A model generated the notes under the pieces. The model ran no database searches and was not told the origin of the DNA. It saw nothing but the letters and a program-made list of their open reading frames with translations. The translations under genes and the position numbers were made by a program. Below are positions 9,043 to 17,493 of a DNA stretch of 64,000 bases, piece by piece. How positions within the stretch are numbered: position 1 is the stretch's first letter; every line of letters begins with the position of its first letter. The stretch comes from Paenibacillus glycanilyticus NBRC 16618 (lineage in GTDB: Bacteria > Bacillota > Bacilli > Paenibacillales > Paenibacillaceae): the NCBI RefSeq assembly GCF_004000805.1, contig NZ_BILY01000019.1, forward strand, positions 52,116-116,115, given 5' to 3'.

Positions 9043-9510
9043 TCAAATCCGATAGTCTCCGTTTTTGCCCCCTGTTTTCTCAATCAGGTACGTGGGACCG
9101 ATGACCATATCCTTCTGCAGCGCCTTGCACATATCGTACACGGTAAGCGCGGCGGCAGAGACAGCTGTTAAAGCTTCCATCTCTACGCCTGTCTTGCCGG
9201 TTGTCTTGACCGTTGCTTCAATATACAGCTCATCTTGTCCGTTATCCCCGAAGGTAACATTTACGCCCGTAAGCGGAAGCGGATGGCACATCGGAATCCA
9301 ATCCGATGTTTTCTTCGCGGCCATAATCGCAGCTACCTGCGACACGGCAAGCACATCCCCTTTGCCGATGCTGCCTTCCTTAATGCGGGCCAGCGTACCC
9401 GGGTTCATCTTCACCTGCGTACGCGCGGTTGCCGTTCTCGCCGTTACTTCCTTATCGCTGACGTCAACCATCCGCGCCCGTCCTTGCTCGTTAAAATGCG
9501 TCAGTTCCAT
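9043..9510 (-). CDS. moaC: Cyclic pyranopterin monophosphate synthase MoaC
   Basis: Converts the MoaA product to cyclic pyranopterin monophosphate in molybdenum cofactor synthesis. The 155-residue protein has the family signatures [18 protein letters not shown] at the N-terminus, [11 protein letters not shown], and [17 protein letters not shown] (the GVEMEALT active-site loop), then [12 protein letters not shown]. Its ATG shares a base with the TAA of the preceding cyclo-ligase gene (TAATG), so translation is probably coupled. The ydiF-moaC neighbourhood matches B. subtilis. Confidence 0.96.
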   Translation of the reverse strand: MELTHFNEQGRARMVDVSDKEVTARTATARTQVKMNPGTLARIKEGSIGKGDVLAVSQVAAIMAAKKTSDWIPMCHPLPLTGVNVTFGDNGQDELYIEATVKTTGKTGVEMEALTAVSAAALTVYDMCKALQKDMVIGPTYLIEKTGGKNGDYRI

Positions 9511-10124
9511 TAGCGTTCACTCCAAACTCTTGCTGAAAGCTCCGTTACAATACCGTCCATTCGCCTGTCATGGGCTTGCATTGGAATATCGTCCACCAGC
9601 TGATCTTCGAACGCGATGCCAAGCCACGTTACATCCGCCTGCTCGCGAGCCAGCCGCTCGGCAAAACGGTCATAATATCCGCCGCCGTAGCCGAGACGCC
9701 CGCCTTTTGGATCGAAAGCGATCCCCGGCGTAACGACAAGACCTGGAACGTAGGTATCCGGCAGCGCCGGACACTTATCCGGGTCGGGCTCCAGAATACC
9801 GTAGGCTCCTGCCTTAAGACCGCTCCAATTGCTTAGTTTATGCAAAGTCATTGACCGGTCCGCCGGATAACATTTCGGAACAACAACCTCCGCTCCCGTC
9901 TTCCAGCCCCACTCAATCAATGAACGGGTATTCAGTTCGGAACGGAATGGCACATAACACAGAAAGCTTGTCACTCCGCGATCCATCATCCAATTCGCTA
10001 AATACCGGCATGCCGCCTCCGACCGGATGATACGCTCTTCAAGGGGAATGCCGTCACGCAGCTTTGTGATAGCCTTACGCAGCGCCGCTTTGTCCAGCGG
10101 CATCCCGTTTGATTGTTCATTCAT
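9510..10124 (-). CDS. 5-formyltetrahydrofolate cyclo-ligase
   Basis: Converts 5-formyl-THF to 5,10-methenyl-THF with ATP. The family signature [18 protein letters not shown] is at about residues 157-174, with [12 protein letters not shown] and [10 protein letters not shown] before it. The start is uncertain: the ATG at 10124 ([12 protein letters not shown]) has GGGGA just upstream, while an ATG at 10148 would add eight residues with no better ribosome binding site. First gene of a probable operon running to the MoeA-like gene, divergent from ydiF. Confidence 0.9.
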   Translation of the reverse strand: MNEQSNGMPLDKAALRKAITKLRDGIPLEERIIRSEAACRYLANWMMDRGVTSFLCYVPFRSELNTRSLIEWGWKTGAEVVVPKCYPADRSMTLHKLSNWSGLKAGAYGILEPDPDKCPALPDTYVPGLVVTPGIAFDPKGGRLGYGGGYYDRFAERLAREQADVTWLGIAFEDQLVDDIPMQAHDRRMDGIVTELSARVWSER

Positions 10125-10192
10125 CGTTCCCCGGCTCAGCCTTCCCATACATGCTTTTTGTTTAATTGTAGTTTACCATTGTTATGCAACTT

Positions 10193-10220
10193 TCGCCAAT
10201 GGCGACTGGTAATATATAAT
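10193..10220 (+). promoter_or_regulatory. Probable ydiF promoter with 13-bp palindrome over the -35
   Basis: TATAAT at 10215-10220 lies 42 bases before the ydiF start. At the -35 position is the perfect palindrome TCGCCA-A-TGGCGA (10193-10205), midway between divergent ydiF and the cyclo-ligase gene. An operator role is inferred only from symmetry and position. Confidence 0.4.
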
Positions 10221-10261
10221 GGAACGGAAAAGCCTGTCATTATTTGTTGGAGGTATTATTC

Positions 10262-12190
10262 ATGCTGCTTCAATTATCCAATATCAGTAAAAATTATGGC
10301 ATAGACGTCATCTTATCCGATATATCGATGCAAGTCCTGGAACGCGAACGGGTAGGACTTGTAGGCGTAAACGGCGCGGGCAAATCGACACTGCTCAAAA
10401 TTATCGCGGGCGAGCTCTCCTACGACTCCGGTGCCATTCATAAAGCCAAGGAAACACGGATCGGCTATCTGGCCCAGAACAGCGGTCTTCAATCGAACCG
10501 CACGATCATTGAGGAAATGCGCGCCGTATTCTCCCATCTGATCGAAGCTGAACAAGAGCTTCGCGAGCTGGAGCAGCAAATCGCTGACCCGGCTCTTCAC
10601 GACAATCCCAAGCGTTACGAGGATGTCCTCGACCGTTATTCCCGCAAGTCCGACTGGTTCCGCGAGCAGGGCGGCTTCGAGATCAACACCCGCATTAACA
10701 GCGTCCTTCACGGGATGGGGTTCGGAAGCTTCCCGCCTGACACGCTGATCAGCACTTTAAGCGGCGGTCAGAAGACCCGTCTTGCGCTTGCCCGCATTCT
10801 GCTGCAGGCACCGGATCTGCTCATGCTCGACGAGCCTACCAACTATCTGGACATTCCTACGCTGACCTGGCTCGAGGGTTATCTCCGAGGCTATTCCGGC
10901 GCCATTCTGGTCGTCTCCCATGACCGTTACTTCCTCGATGCCCTTGTTACGACCATCGTAGAGATCGAACGGCATGCCGCCAGACGCTACACGGGCAACT
11001 ACAGCCGGTACATAGACCTGAAGGCTGCCGAATACGAGGCCGACATGAAGCAATACGAGAAGCAGCAGGAAGAAATCGCCAAGATGGAGCAGTTCATTCA
11101 GCGCAATATCGTCCGCGCTTCCACAACCAAGCGTGCTCAAAGCCGACGTAAAGCGCTCGATAAAATGGATGTGCTCGACAAGCCGCTTGGCGACTTGAAG
11201 AAAGCCCGTTTTACGTTCGAGATCGAGCGCCAGACGGGCAAAGACGTATTGGATGTCGCCGACCTGTCCGTCAAGTTTCCGGAGAAGGACATCCAGCTGT
11301 TCCAGCACGTATCCTTCAAGCTGTCCCGCAGCGAAACGGTTGCCCTCATCGGACCAAACGGGATTGGCAAGTCAACGCTGCTAAAAGTATTGGTCGGACA
11401 AAGACAGCCGCAGACCGGCATTGTCCGTTGGGGCTCTAACGTCAAGCTTGGGTACTATGACCAGGAGCAGACCGGGCTAACACCGTCCAATACGGTGCTA
11501 GAGGAAGTATGGGGCACATACCCGCATATGGAGGAAGCCCGCGTGCGTACCGTGCTTGGCAACTTCCTGTTCAGCGGCGAGGATGTCCTAAAGCGCATTT
11601 CCTCCCTCAGCGGCGGGGAAAAAGCGCGCGTCTCGCTTGCCAAGCTGATGCTGGAGCAGGCAAACGTCCTCATTCTGGACGAACCTACCAACCATCTGGA
11701 CCTGTTCAGCAAAGAGGTGCTTGAGTCCGCCTTGCTCGATTACGAGGGAACCTTGCTCTTTATCTCCCATGACCGTTATTTCCTTAACAAAATGGCGGAA
11801 CGTATCGTCGAACTGACTCCGACAGGAACCGAGCATTTCCTAGGAAATTATGATGACATGATCGAGAAGAAAGCCGAGCTGGAAGAAGCCCGCCTCGAAG
11901 CAGCGGCAAAGCTGGCCAGCAAATCCAACCAGCCTGTTGCGGAAGCTCCAACTTCCTACGAAATGGATAAGCAAGCCAAACGGGAAGAGCGGAGCCGCCT
12001 TCGCAAGCTGGAGCAGCTTGAGCAGGAGATCGCTTCGCTGGAGGAGCAGATAGCCGAATTCGAGGTTCAATTAACCGATCCGGCTATCTTTAACGACTAT
12101 ATGGCCATCCAAGAGATTCAAGCCAAAATTGAAGGGAAACGCATATCGCTTAACGCCGCTTATGAGCAGTGGGAGCAATTAAGCGAATAA
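10262..12190 (+). CDS. ydiF: ABC-F family ATPase, YdiF type
   Basis: A soluble twin-ATPase protein of the ABC-F class, which acts on ribosomes rather than in transport (no membrane segments). Domain 1 has Walker A GVNGAGKST, signature LSGGQKTRLALA and Walker B LLMLDEPTNYLD; domain 2 has GPNGIGKST, LSGGEKARVSLA and LILDEPTNHLD. Between them is the charged linker, and the C-terminus is a coiled coil (about residues 540-640). The ATG at 10262 follows GGAGG; the 642-residue length equals that of B. subtilis YdiF. In B. subtilis ydiF adjoins gcp (tsaD); here about 9 kb separate them. Ends at an intrinsic terminator. Confidence 0.93.
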   Translation: MLLQLSNISKNYGIDVILSDISMQVLERERVGLVGVNGAGKSTLLKIIAGELSYDSGAIHKAKETRIGYLAQNSGLQSNRTIIEEMRAVFSHLIEAEQELRELEQQIADPALHDNPKRYEDVLDRYSRKSDWFREQGGFEINTRINSVLHGMGFGSFPPDTLISTLSGGQKTRLALARILLQAPDLLMLDEPTNYLDIPTLTWLEGYLRGYSGAILVVSHDRYFLDALVTTIVEIERHAARRYTGNYSRYIDLKAAEYEADMKQYEKQQEEIAKMEQFIQRNIVRASTTKRAQSRRKALDKMDVLDKPLGDLKKARFTFEIERQTGKDVLDVADLSVKFPEKDIQLFQHVSFKLSRSETVALIGPNGIGKSTLLKVLVGQRQPQTGIVRWGSNVKLGYYDQEQTGLTPSNTVLEEVWGTYPHMEEARVRTVLGNFLFSGEDVLKRISSLSGGEKARVSLAKLMLEQANVLILDEPTNHLDLFSKEVLESALLDYEGTLLFISHDRYFLNKMAERIVELTPTGTEHFLGNYDDMIEKKAELEEARLEAAAKLASKSNQPVAEAPTSYEMDKQAKREERSRLRKLEQLEQEIASLEEQIAEFEVQLTDPAIFNDYMAIQEIQAKIEGKRISLNAAYEQWEQLSE

Positions 12191-12196
12191 GCGCCA

Positions 12197-12242
12197 AGAC
12201 CTTCCCGCGCATCCTCGTGATAGCGCCGGGGAGGTTTTTTTA
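12197..12242 (+). terminator. ydiF terminator
   Basis: A GACCTTCCC...GGGGAGGTT stem is followed by a T run at 12235-12241; the tail overlaps the end of the convergent membrane-protein gene. Confidence 0.8.
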
Positions 12243-12656
12243 TATCTTTTTCCTCTCCAAAAGCTTGTCCATGATGGAGTAGAGGAATCCTGCCAGCCCA
12301 AACAGAATAAGGGCACTATTTACATTAAGACCGTATCCCTTTACGTAATAGTCGTCGCCCAAATCATAAAATTGATCAAACACCCATATTCCGACTATCC
12401 CCCCGGCAATGGAATATAAGACGATTCTCGCAGGTAATAGCTTTACGAACCTCGTAAGAAGCAAAGTTAACGGAAAGAAAGTCACCGCGTATAGAACAAT
12501 GCTGCTAAGCAAGCAAAACATAACGAAGATGCTGCCCATGTTGCGCAGCCCGTAATATTCCGTCGTCGTAATCTTGTTTCCCTCCCATATTTCCAGACCG
12601 ATAGCAGCCATCGTAAAGAGGATAATATAGACCACCCATAACCATATATATTTCAT
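12240..12656 (-). CDS. Small membrane protein of unknown function
   Basis: A 138-residue protein with four predicted membrane helices: YIWLWVVYIILFTMAAIGL, a segment around FVMFCLLSSIVLYAVTFF, one around IVLYSIAGGIVGIWVF, and ALILFGLAGFLYSIM at the end. The ATG at 12656 follows GGAGG, and a GTG/ATG seven codons upstream is less well placed. I do not recognise the family. It is monocistronic, convergent with ydiF and separated from the com operon by a terminator. Confidence 0.7.
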   Translation of the reverse strand: MKYIWLWVVYIILFTMAAIGLEIWEGNKITTTEYYGLRNMGSIFVMFCLLSSIVLYAVTFFPLTLLLTRFVKLLPARIVLYSIAGGIVGIWVFDQFYDLGDDYYVKGYGLNVNSALILFGLAGFLYSIMDKLLERKKI

Positions 12657-12727
12657 TGCTTTGCCTCCACCTTGCACTCATATGTATGCTGCAATCCTTA
12701 TGGATACAATTATACTTTGTTTTATAT

Positions 12728-12761
12728 AAAAAAGATGCTTACGCCATATAGGCGTAAGCAT
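12728..12761 (-). terminator. Terminator of the comQXPA operon
   Basis: A perfect 11-bp stem (ATGCTTACGCC/GGCGTAAGCAT, loop ATATA) is followed on the minus strand by CTTTTTT. It lies about 145 bases after the comA stop. The spacer 12762-12904 shows no gene. Confidence 0.88.
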
Positions 12762-12904
12762 TGAGAGGGAAACCAAAAGTTAGGGTGGTCTTACATAGAC
12801 AAATCATGGGGATACGTTTCCGCAGCTTCCGCCGCAGCTATCCCATATAGGAAGACTTTCACGCTCACCGGCGGTGAATCGCGAGAAGTCGGGGTAAGCA
12901 TCAA

Positions 12905-13561
12905 TTAGGTTAAAAATTGCTCCATGCGAATGAGGCCAAGCCGTTTCGCTTCTACAATCGCTTCGGATCTTGAACGCACGCTCAGCTTCTCGAAAATACG
13001 GGTTAAATTATACTCTACCGTCCGCTGGCTCATATGAAGCTTGGCAGCGATATCCTTATTGCTGCTGCCGTTAGCCACTTCCTGCAAAATATCCTGGTCC
13101 CGTTCATTAATCGAGACCTCTTCGATCGCTTTCTCCGCGCGGGTAATCTTCACTTCATTACGCCGCAGCTGCTTCAGCAGGGTTATCGGAATAACCGCTT
13201 CCCCCCGCATCGCGCAGCGGATGTTGTTATGAAGCTGCTCCCTCGATACCGTCTTGGATATAAACCCGGAGACTCCGCATTCAATCAGCAGGTTGTAATG
13301 GGTGCTGATCTCATAGCCGGTATAGATAAGAACCCGGCGGTCGGGATCTTGCTGAATGAGCCGCTTCGTAAGCTCAAGACCGCTGATTCCCGGCATATTC
13401 AGGTCACACAATATAATATCAAAGGGGTCATGATTGACGGCATCGAGCGCTTCCATGGCGGATAGCACGACGGTTACCTTCATTTCAGGATCCTGTTCGA
13501 TCATGGTTTTGGTTCCTTCGCCAACGGAAGGATGATCATCAACTAATAAGATACGAATCAC
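12905..13561 (-). CDS. comA: Quorum-sensing response regulator ComA
   Basis: A NarL/LuxR-type response regulator of 218 residues. The receiver domain has the acidic pair VDDH (8-9), phospho-acceptor Asp53 in LCDLNMPG, the Thr of IYTG and Lys of SKT. The C-terminal LuxR-type helix-turn-helix is SSNKDIAAKLHMSQRTVEYN. It starts with GTG after AAAGGGGATTATTGC and overlaps the end of comP by 23 bases. Its position as the last gene of comQ-comX-comP-comA, as in B. subtilis, supports ComA, which when phosphorylated by ComP activates target promoters. Targets here are unknown; candidate half-sites are listed at 16243-16260 and 18334-18369. Confidence 0.88.
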   Translation of the reverse strand: MIRILLVDDHPSVGEGTKTMIEQDPEMKVTVVLSAMEALDAVNHDPFDIILCDLNMPGISGLELTKRLIQQDPDRRVLIYTGYEISTHYNLLIECGVSGFISKTVSREQLHNNIRCAMRGEAVIPITLLKQLRRNEVKITRAEKAIEEVSINERDQDILQEVANGSSNKDIAAKLHMSQRTVEYNLTRIFEKLSVRSRSEAIVEAKRLGLIRMEQFLT

Positions 13562-15932
13562 GCAATAATCCCCTTTCCGAACGACCGGTTGTCATTGTCT
13601 CCGGCAAGTTGATTACAACCTCCAGCCCGCTGCCGCGTTTCGACCGGAACGTAATCTCCCCTTCAAGGCTCGCTACCCGCTCTTTAATGCCGGACAGCCC
13701 CATATGCTCAAAGGAGGCTTTCATATAATCAACATCCATCCCGATACCGTCATCCTTGTAGCGGAAGTAGATTTTTCCTTTCCGCTGTTCAAGCTCCAGG
13801 GTAACCCGGTTCGCCTGCGCATGCTTGGCAGCGTTCCTGAGCAATTCCTGCACGATCCGGTAAATGGCTGTAATTTGCTCTTCGTTAAGCGGATGGGCAA
13901 ACGGCTTCGGCCTGAAATCAACGGCGAAATTATCGCGCATCTGCGAGTGCTCCACGATGGATTCAACCGCTTCGATGACGCCCATCTCTTTCAGAAGCGG
14001 CGGCCGCAGTTCATTGCAGGTCTCCCGGATCTGGTGAATAACGTCCAGCAGGCCTTCCTTGATCTCGTTCAGCTCATCGCTGAGATTGTCCGAGATGGGA
14101 TAATCGTTCATCAATCCCTCCAGCTTGCGGTACCAGATTAACTGGTCCTGCAGCGCGGAATCGTGAAGATCGGCCGCCAGCTTCCTGCGTTCGTTCTCCG
14201 ACAGACAGAACAACAACCGCAGAACCCAAGGGGCGGTAGTCTGCTCTTTGCGCACTTCCGATTCCAGGTCCTCAATCAGGCCTTCGATCAGGTATAGATT
14301 CTCAAAGACAATACTGGAATAATTCGCGAGCGTCTTTAACCAGCGCAGCTCGTCCGAGTTGAACCGGGTATGGTTCGTCTTCGAACCGATCCAGACGACA
14401 TGGTACTTGGAACGCTGACGGCCGATTACAAGCCCTATGCCATGCGGCAGCTCCACCATTTCGCCAACCTGCAGCGACTCCGCCACCTGAAGCAGGAACA
14501 AGGACGTTCCTTTCTCCTCGTCGGATTCACCCAGCTTGTGCACGGAGCCGTCTGCCTGATCCACAAGGACAAAATCAATCCGGTTAACCGGAAGCAGGTC
14601 GCTGATCTCTTGCTTCAGCACAGCCTCCAAATCCGCTCTCTTCATCACGGTTGCGACCTTGCGGGAGAATCGGTCCAGGCTGTCCTGATAGCTGTACATG
14701 GCTTTGAACAGCTTCGGCCGGAACTTATGATCGATTTGCTCCTTCACGTACAAGAAGAGAGTCATCACTACATAAGTAGTCAAGAAAATTTGAATGTAAC
14801 CAATCCAGGATACGTCTGCCTTTCCATTCAGCACTCCGATAATCGCAAGCGTCAGCAGAAGAGCCGGCAGGGCGGACAGAAGCGTATAATATTTAAACCT
14901 TGTCAGGATGAAGTCAATGTCAAAGAGCTGATTGGATGTGAGCAGATAGAAATAAACGATCGGCAGCACAAACAAAAATAACGAAGTAAAGGCAGCCGGC
15001 AAAATCTGTCCCCCGCCAATAAAGAGCGGCAGCAGGTTCATTGCCGTAAACGGCGTAAACGCCACGATATGCGATACCAGCGTGATTTTGAATAACGAAT
15101 TAAACTTCGTCTTGCGGTACTGCAGAAACTTTCTGACGAGCTGATAGATGCAGATGAAATTCCCGATAAGCAAGGTACCGTAATACAACATCCGTATGTA
15201 GACAAACGCGCTGTTCGACACCAGATCCGTCCAGACATACAGCAGCATGCCCAGCTCCACTGCGCCAAACGTGCTCAGCATTCCGATTAATCCGGCTTTG
15301 CTGATGAAGACGACATTATACCGCTTCATGTACTGATTCATAAACTGCAGGAAAATAATCGGCACTGAAGGGAGTACGAAATAGATAATCGAAAATCCGA
15401 CAGGATCGCTTCGATAGGATGCCGCCGAGGAGTAATAGCATAACCCAATCGTGGCAAAAAACAGCATAAGCATCAATGCCGCGCTGTCATTTTTCCTTTT
15501 CGAATACAGAAAAGAAGAAAACCCTGCGAACAGGATCAGCGAAATAAGCGGTATGTACAGCTGAATGAACCATTCCCAACTGGAATGATCCCCATACCAG
15601 CCCCGGTTAAACTCTATTAACTGCTGTTCCTTATTACTGTGCTCGACCAGCACGGAATCTGATTTCTCAATGGAGAAAAACTTCTTCACATTACTATATT
15701 GACCTGCCGGCGCGTCGTTCACGGAAATAATTTTATCGCCGACCAAGATGCCTTTGCTAATCGCTTGTCCGGCAGGCTCGAGAGCTTTCACGAAATAATC
15801 TCCCTTTGAACCTTGCACTAGCTCGACGCCTATAAAAGGCTCCTTGATGATCGTAAGGGTCAAATAGAGCAAAATGACGAGAAATGTAATCAGGAAGAGA
15901 GGTGCTGAAATTCTAAGAGTTGGTCTAAACAT
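13539..15932 (-). CDS. comP: Membrane sensor histidine kinase ComP
   Basis: A 797-residue kinase expected to sense the modified ComX peptide outside the cell. It has an N-terminal helix (about 9-28), a PDZ-like extracytoplasmic segment (GILVGDKIISVNDAPAG), a block of about eight membrane helices up to residue 390, a GAF-like linker, then a HisKA_3 domain with phospho-acceptor His590 (DLHDSALQDQ) and an HATPase domain (NAAKH, DDGIGMD). The ATG follows AGGAGGAGATACG, 43 bases after comX. The layout and length match B. subtilis ComP (about 770 residues), and the comX/comQ neighbours make the assignment firm. Confidence 0.92.
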   Translation of the reverse strand: MFRPTLRISAPLFLITFLVILLYLTLTIIKEPFIGVELVQGSKGDYFVKALEPAGQAISKGILVGDKIISVNDAPAGQYSNVKKFFSIEKSDSVLVEHSNKEQQLIEFNRGWYGDHSSWEWFIQLYIPLISLILFAGFSSFLYSKRKNDSAALMLMLFFATIGLCYYSSAASYRSDPVGFSIIYFVLPSVPIIFLQFMNQYMKRYNVVFISKAGLIGMLSTFGAVELGMLLYVWTDLVSNSAFVYIRMLYYGTLLIGNFICIYQLVRKFLQYRKTKFNSLFKITLVSHIVAFTPFTAMNLLPLFIGGGQILPAAFTSLFLFVLPIVYFYLLTSNQLFDIDFILTRFKYYTLLSALPALLLTLAIIGVLNGKADVSWIGYIQIFLTTYVVMTLFLYVKEQIDHKFRPKLFKAMYSYQDSLDRFSRKVATVMKRADLEAVLKQEISDLLPVNRIDFVLVDQADGSVHKLGESDEEKGTSLFLLQVAESLQVGEMVELPHGIGLVIGRQRSKYHVVWIGSKTNHTRFNSDELRWLKTLANYSSIVFENLYLIEGLIEDLESEVRKEQTTAPWVLRLLFCLSENERRKLAADLHDSALQDQLIWYRKLEGLMNDYPISDNLSDELNEIKEGLLDVIHQIRETCNELRPPLLKEMGVIEAVESIVEHSQMRDNFAVDFRPKPFAHPLNEEQITAIYRIVQELLRNAAKHAQANRVTLELEQRKGKIYFRYKDDGIGMDVDYMKASFEHMGLSGIKERVASLEGEITFRSKRGSGLEVVINLPETMTTGRSERGLLRDSYLIS

Positions 15933-15975
15933 CGTATCTCCTCCTGCACTCGCATGAAGTCGTTTTATGGCTATA

Positions 15976-16149
15976 TTAGCCCCAAACAGCCAGCGTGTAA
16001 TTACCTTTTTTCTCGTCTTGATTCTTCAGCGCATCTTGGAGTGCTTTGTGCTCAGCTGCGGATACGCCAGCCAATTGCAGCTGTCCACCCATCACCATCG
16101 ACATTTTCTCTTTGCTTGCAGCAAGCGAACGAATAGCATCTTTCAACAT
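15976..16149 (-). CDS. comX: ComX pheromone precursor
   Basis: A 57-codon gene, short enough to be missed by length-filtered gene callers. It starts with ATG at 16149, eight bases after AGGAGG, and ends just before comP. The N-terminal two thirds is a charged leader (MLKDAIRSLAASKEK...), and the C-terminus reads KKGNYTLAVWG. A Trp close to the C-terminus is the ComX hallmark, because ComQ attaches an isoprenyl group to it. Mature ComX is usually the last 5-10 residues, so a form ending AVWG is expected; the cut site is not visible. Sequence divergence between ComX types is normal, so the call rests on size, the Trp and the position between comQ and comP. Confidence 0.9.
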   Translation of the reverse strand: MLKDAIRSLAASKEKMSMVMGGQLQLAGVSAAEHKALQDALKNQDEKKGNYTLAVWG

Positions 16150-16165
16150 TTAAAATTCCTCCTCT

Positions 16166-16200
16166 GCTATAGTAGAATCAAATTCTGATTCTACTATAGC
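16166..16200. repeat. 15-bp perfect inverted repeat between comQ and comX
   Basis: GCTATAGTAGAATCA and its exact complement flank a 5-base loop (AATTC). It ends two bases upstream of the comX AGGAGG and has no T tract, so it is not a standard terminator. Possible roles: stabilising a processed comX-comP-comA mRNA, or an operator. It would remain stable as RNA on either strand. Confidence 0.8.
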
Positions 16201-16242
16201 AGGAAATCTTTCGACAGCAAACGCCAACATGTCCCGTATTTT

Positions 16243-16260
16243 CCGCAATCGTCATTGCGG
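16243..16260. promoter_or_regulatory. Dyad CCGCAAT-N4-ATTGCGG downstream of comQ
   Basis: A perfect 7-bp dyad made of the half-sites CCGCAA and TTGCGG, the same hexamers that form the B. subtilis ComA box, but in the opposite order (CCGCAA first). It could be an autoregulatory site or merely a small hairpin after comQ. Confidence 0.35.
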
Positions 16261-16276
16261 TTTGTGAAGAAAGGCT

Positions 16277-17197
16277 CTAGCTGGAGAAAATCTCTAGGAG
16301 CTTGTCCTTAGCCGAGGCGGTCTCCGGTACCTCTTCGAGCAGTTCCTGGAACCGGTTAAAATGCATCCTCATGCGCACCGAGCCGTATAATGCCGCCCCT
16401 GTCCGGTCGCACGCTTCTTCCAGCATTTGCTGCCTGCCTGCGACATCCTCCGACTGCAGCCTGCCTTCGAAATAGTCCAAAATCCATCGATCCCCTTCTG
16501 CCAGTTCCTCCAAAAGGAACAGGGTAAGAAGGGTCTTTTTGCGCAAAATGAAATCATTTTTGTCATCCCAGCGAAGCAGGTCCTTAATATCATTTTTAAT
16601 TTGGGCCGCCATTCCTACTTCCTCGGCATATTCCGCAACGACGGGATGCCATTCCCGGCCTGCCAGCATGACCCCCGCCATGCAGGCGAATACGATAAGC
16701 GCCGCCGATTTATGCTGAACCATGGCGAGATAGGAATCCTCGTCCGTCACGGCATTCATCAAATCCAGCATTTGTCCGTTTGCCGCCTTCAGCAATTGGC
16801 CGTTCATCATACGGGCCACCCGGAGCAGCAAGACTTGATCGAACTCCAGCTCCAGCATCGCCTGCTGCGAAAGCACCATGAAGGAGGCCGCCGCCTGCAT
16901 CGCAGCCGCCGGCGGCACCTGGGACCAAGCTTGATGCGGCGCGTCCCCGTCCTGCAAATCATCCAGAATATCCGAAGCAAGAATAAATAGTTCCACAGCC
17001 GCGGCAGCCTGATAGATCTGCCCCGATTCCCCTCCGAACATCCGGTAATGAAGCACGGTCAAAAGACCGAATCTCATCGATTCGGCCTGCTTTTCCCGTA
17101 TAAAAGCACGGGCATATCCGCGAAGCGGCTCCGTAGTGAAATACTTATCGGAAATCCGCAGCATCTCATGCCCGATCATAGGCACTAGTTCTTCCAT
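16277..17197 (-). CDS. comQ: ComX-modifying isoprenyl transferase ComQ
   Basis: A 306-residue protein of the polyprenyl-synthetase fold. The first Asp-rich motif is DDLQD (residues 79-83) and the second is NDIKD (202-206), both facing the Mg-diphosphate site in this family. ComQ enzymes transfer an isoprenyl group to the Trp of ComX, and comX follows directly. The ATG is preceded by GGAGGTCAGAGG. A 127-base gap with a long inverted repeat separates it from comX. A general isoprenoid-synthase annotation would also fit the sequence alone, but the comX-comP-comA context makes ComQ far more likely. Confidence 0.92.
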   Translation of the reverse strand: MEELVPMIGHEMLRISDKYFTTEPLRGYARAFIREKQAESMRFGLLTVLHYRMFGGESGQIYQAAAAVELFILASDILDDLQDGDAPHQAWSQVPPAAAMQAAASFMVLSQQAMLELEFDQVLLLRVARMMNGQLLKAANGQMLDLMNAVTDEDSYLAMVQHKSAALIVFACMAGVMLAGREWHPVVAEYAEEVGMAAQIKNDIKDLLRWDDKNDFILRKKTLLTLFLLEELAEGDRWILDYFEGRLQSEDVAGRQQMLEEACDRTGAALYGSVRMRMHFNRFQELLEEVPETASAKDKLLEIFSS

Positions 17198-17227
17198 CCT
17201 CTGACCTCCGTCACGGTAGTGTCATCC

Positions 17228-17446
17228 TTATCTTATACGATGAAAGAATATGCCGCCAACTATTTGCATCAGCTTGTCGTTATTTCGCCCCTTTCGCTTT
17301 TGAGGTTGCTTCTTGGTTTTGGATTGTTGGACGATCTCCTCCCCATTTAATTTATCGAGCAGCACGGCAATCATCTCCATGCGCTTCTCTATCACCTGGC
17401 TTCGATGAACGGACGGACTTTCGTTGGTGTCGTTTCTAGGCTCCAT
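17228..17446 (-). CDS. Small charged protein upstream of comQ
   Basis: A 72-residue, strongly basic protein (MEPRNDTNESPSVHRSQVIEKR...) with a Lys/Gln/Arg-rich centre (KTKKQPQKRKGRNN) and no membrane segment. GGAGG lies 12 bases before its ATG, a longish but usable spacing. It sits 30 bases before comQ and 47 bases after the ABC ATPase gene, all on one strand. I do not recognise it; the B. subtilis locus has degQ (46 residues) upstream of comQ, but no resemblance is claimed. It could also be non-coding leader sequence of comQ. Confidence 0.55.
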   Translation of the reverse strand: MEPRNDTNESPSVHRSQVIEKRMEMIAVLLDKLNGEEIVQQSKTKKQPQKRKGRNNDKLMQIVGGIFFHRIR

Positions 17447-17493
17447 ATGCGCAAAAGTCCTCCTTCAAACTAGGCCGGATCATCTAGGCAAGG

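Noticed and set aside
15954..16136. Plus-strand small frames overlapping comX
   Set aside because: They have no ribosome binding site; the minus-strand 57-codon comX has AGGAGG, the correct neighbours and the C-terminal Trp.
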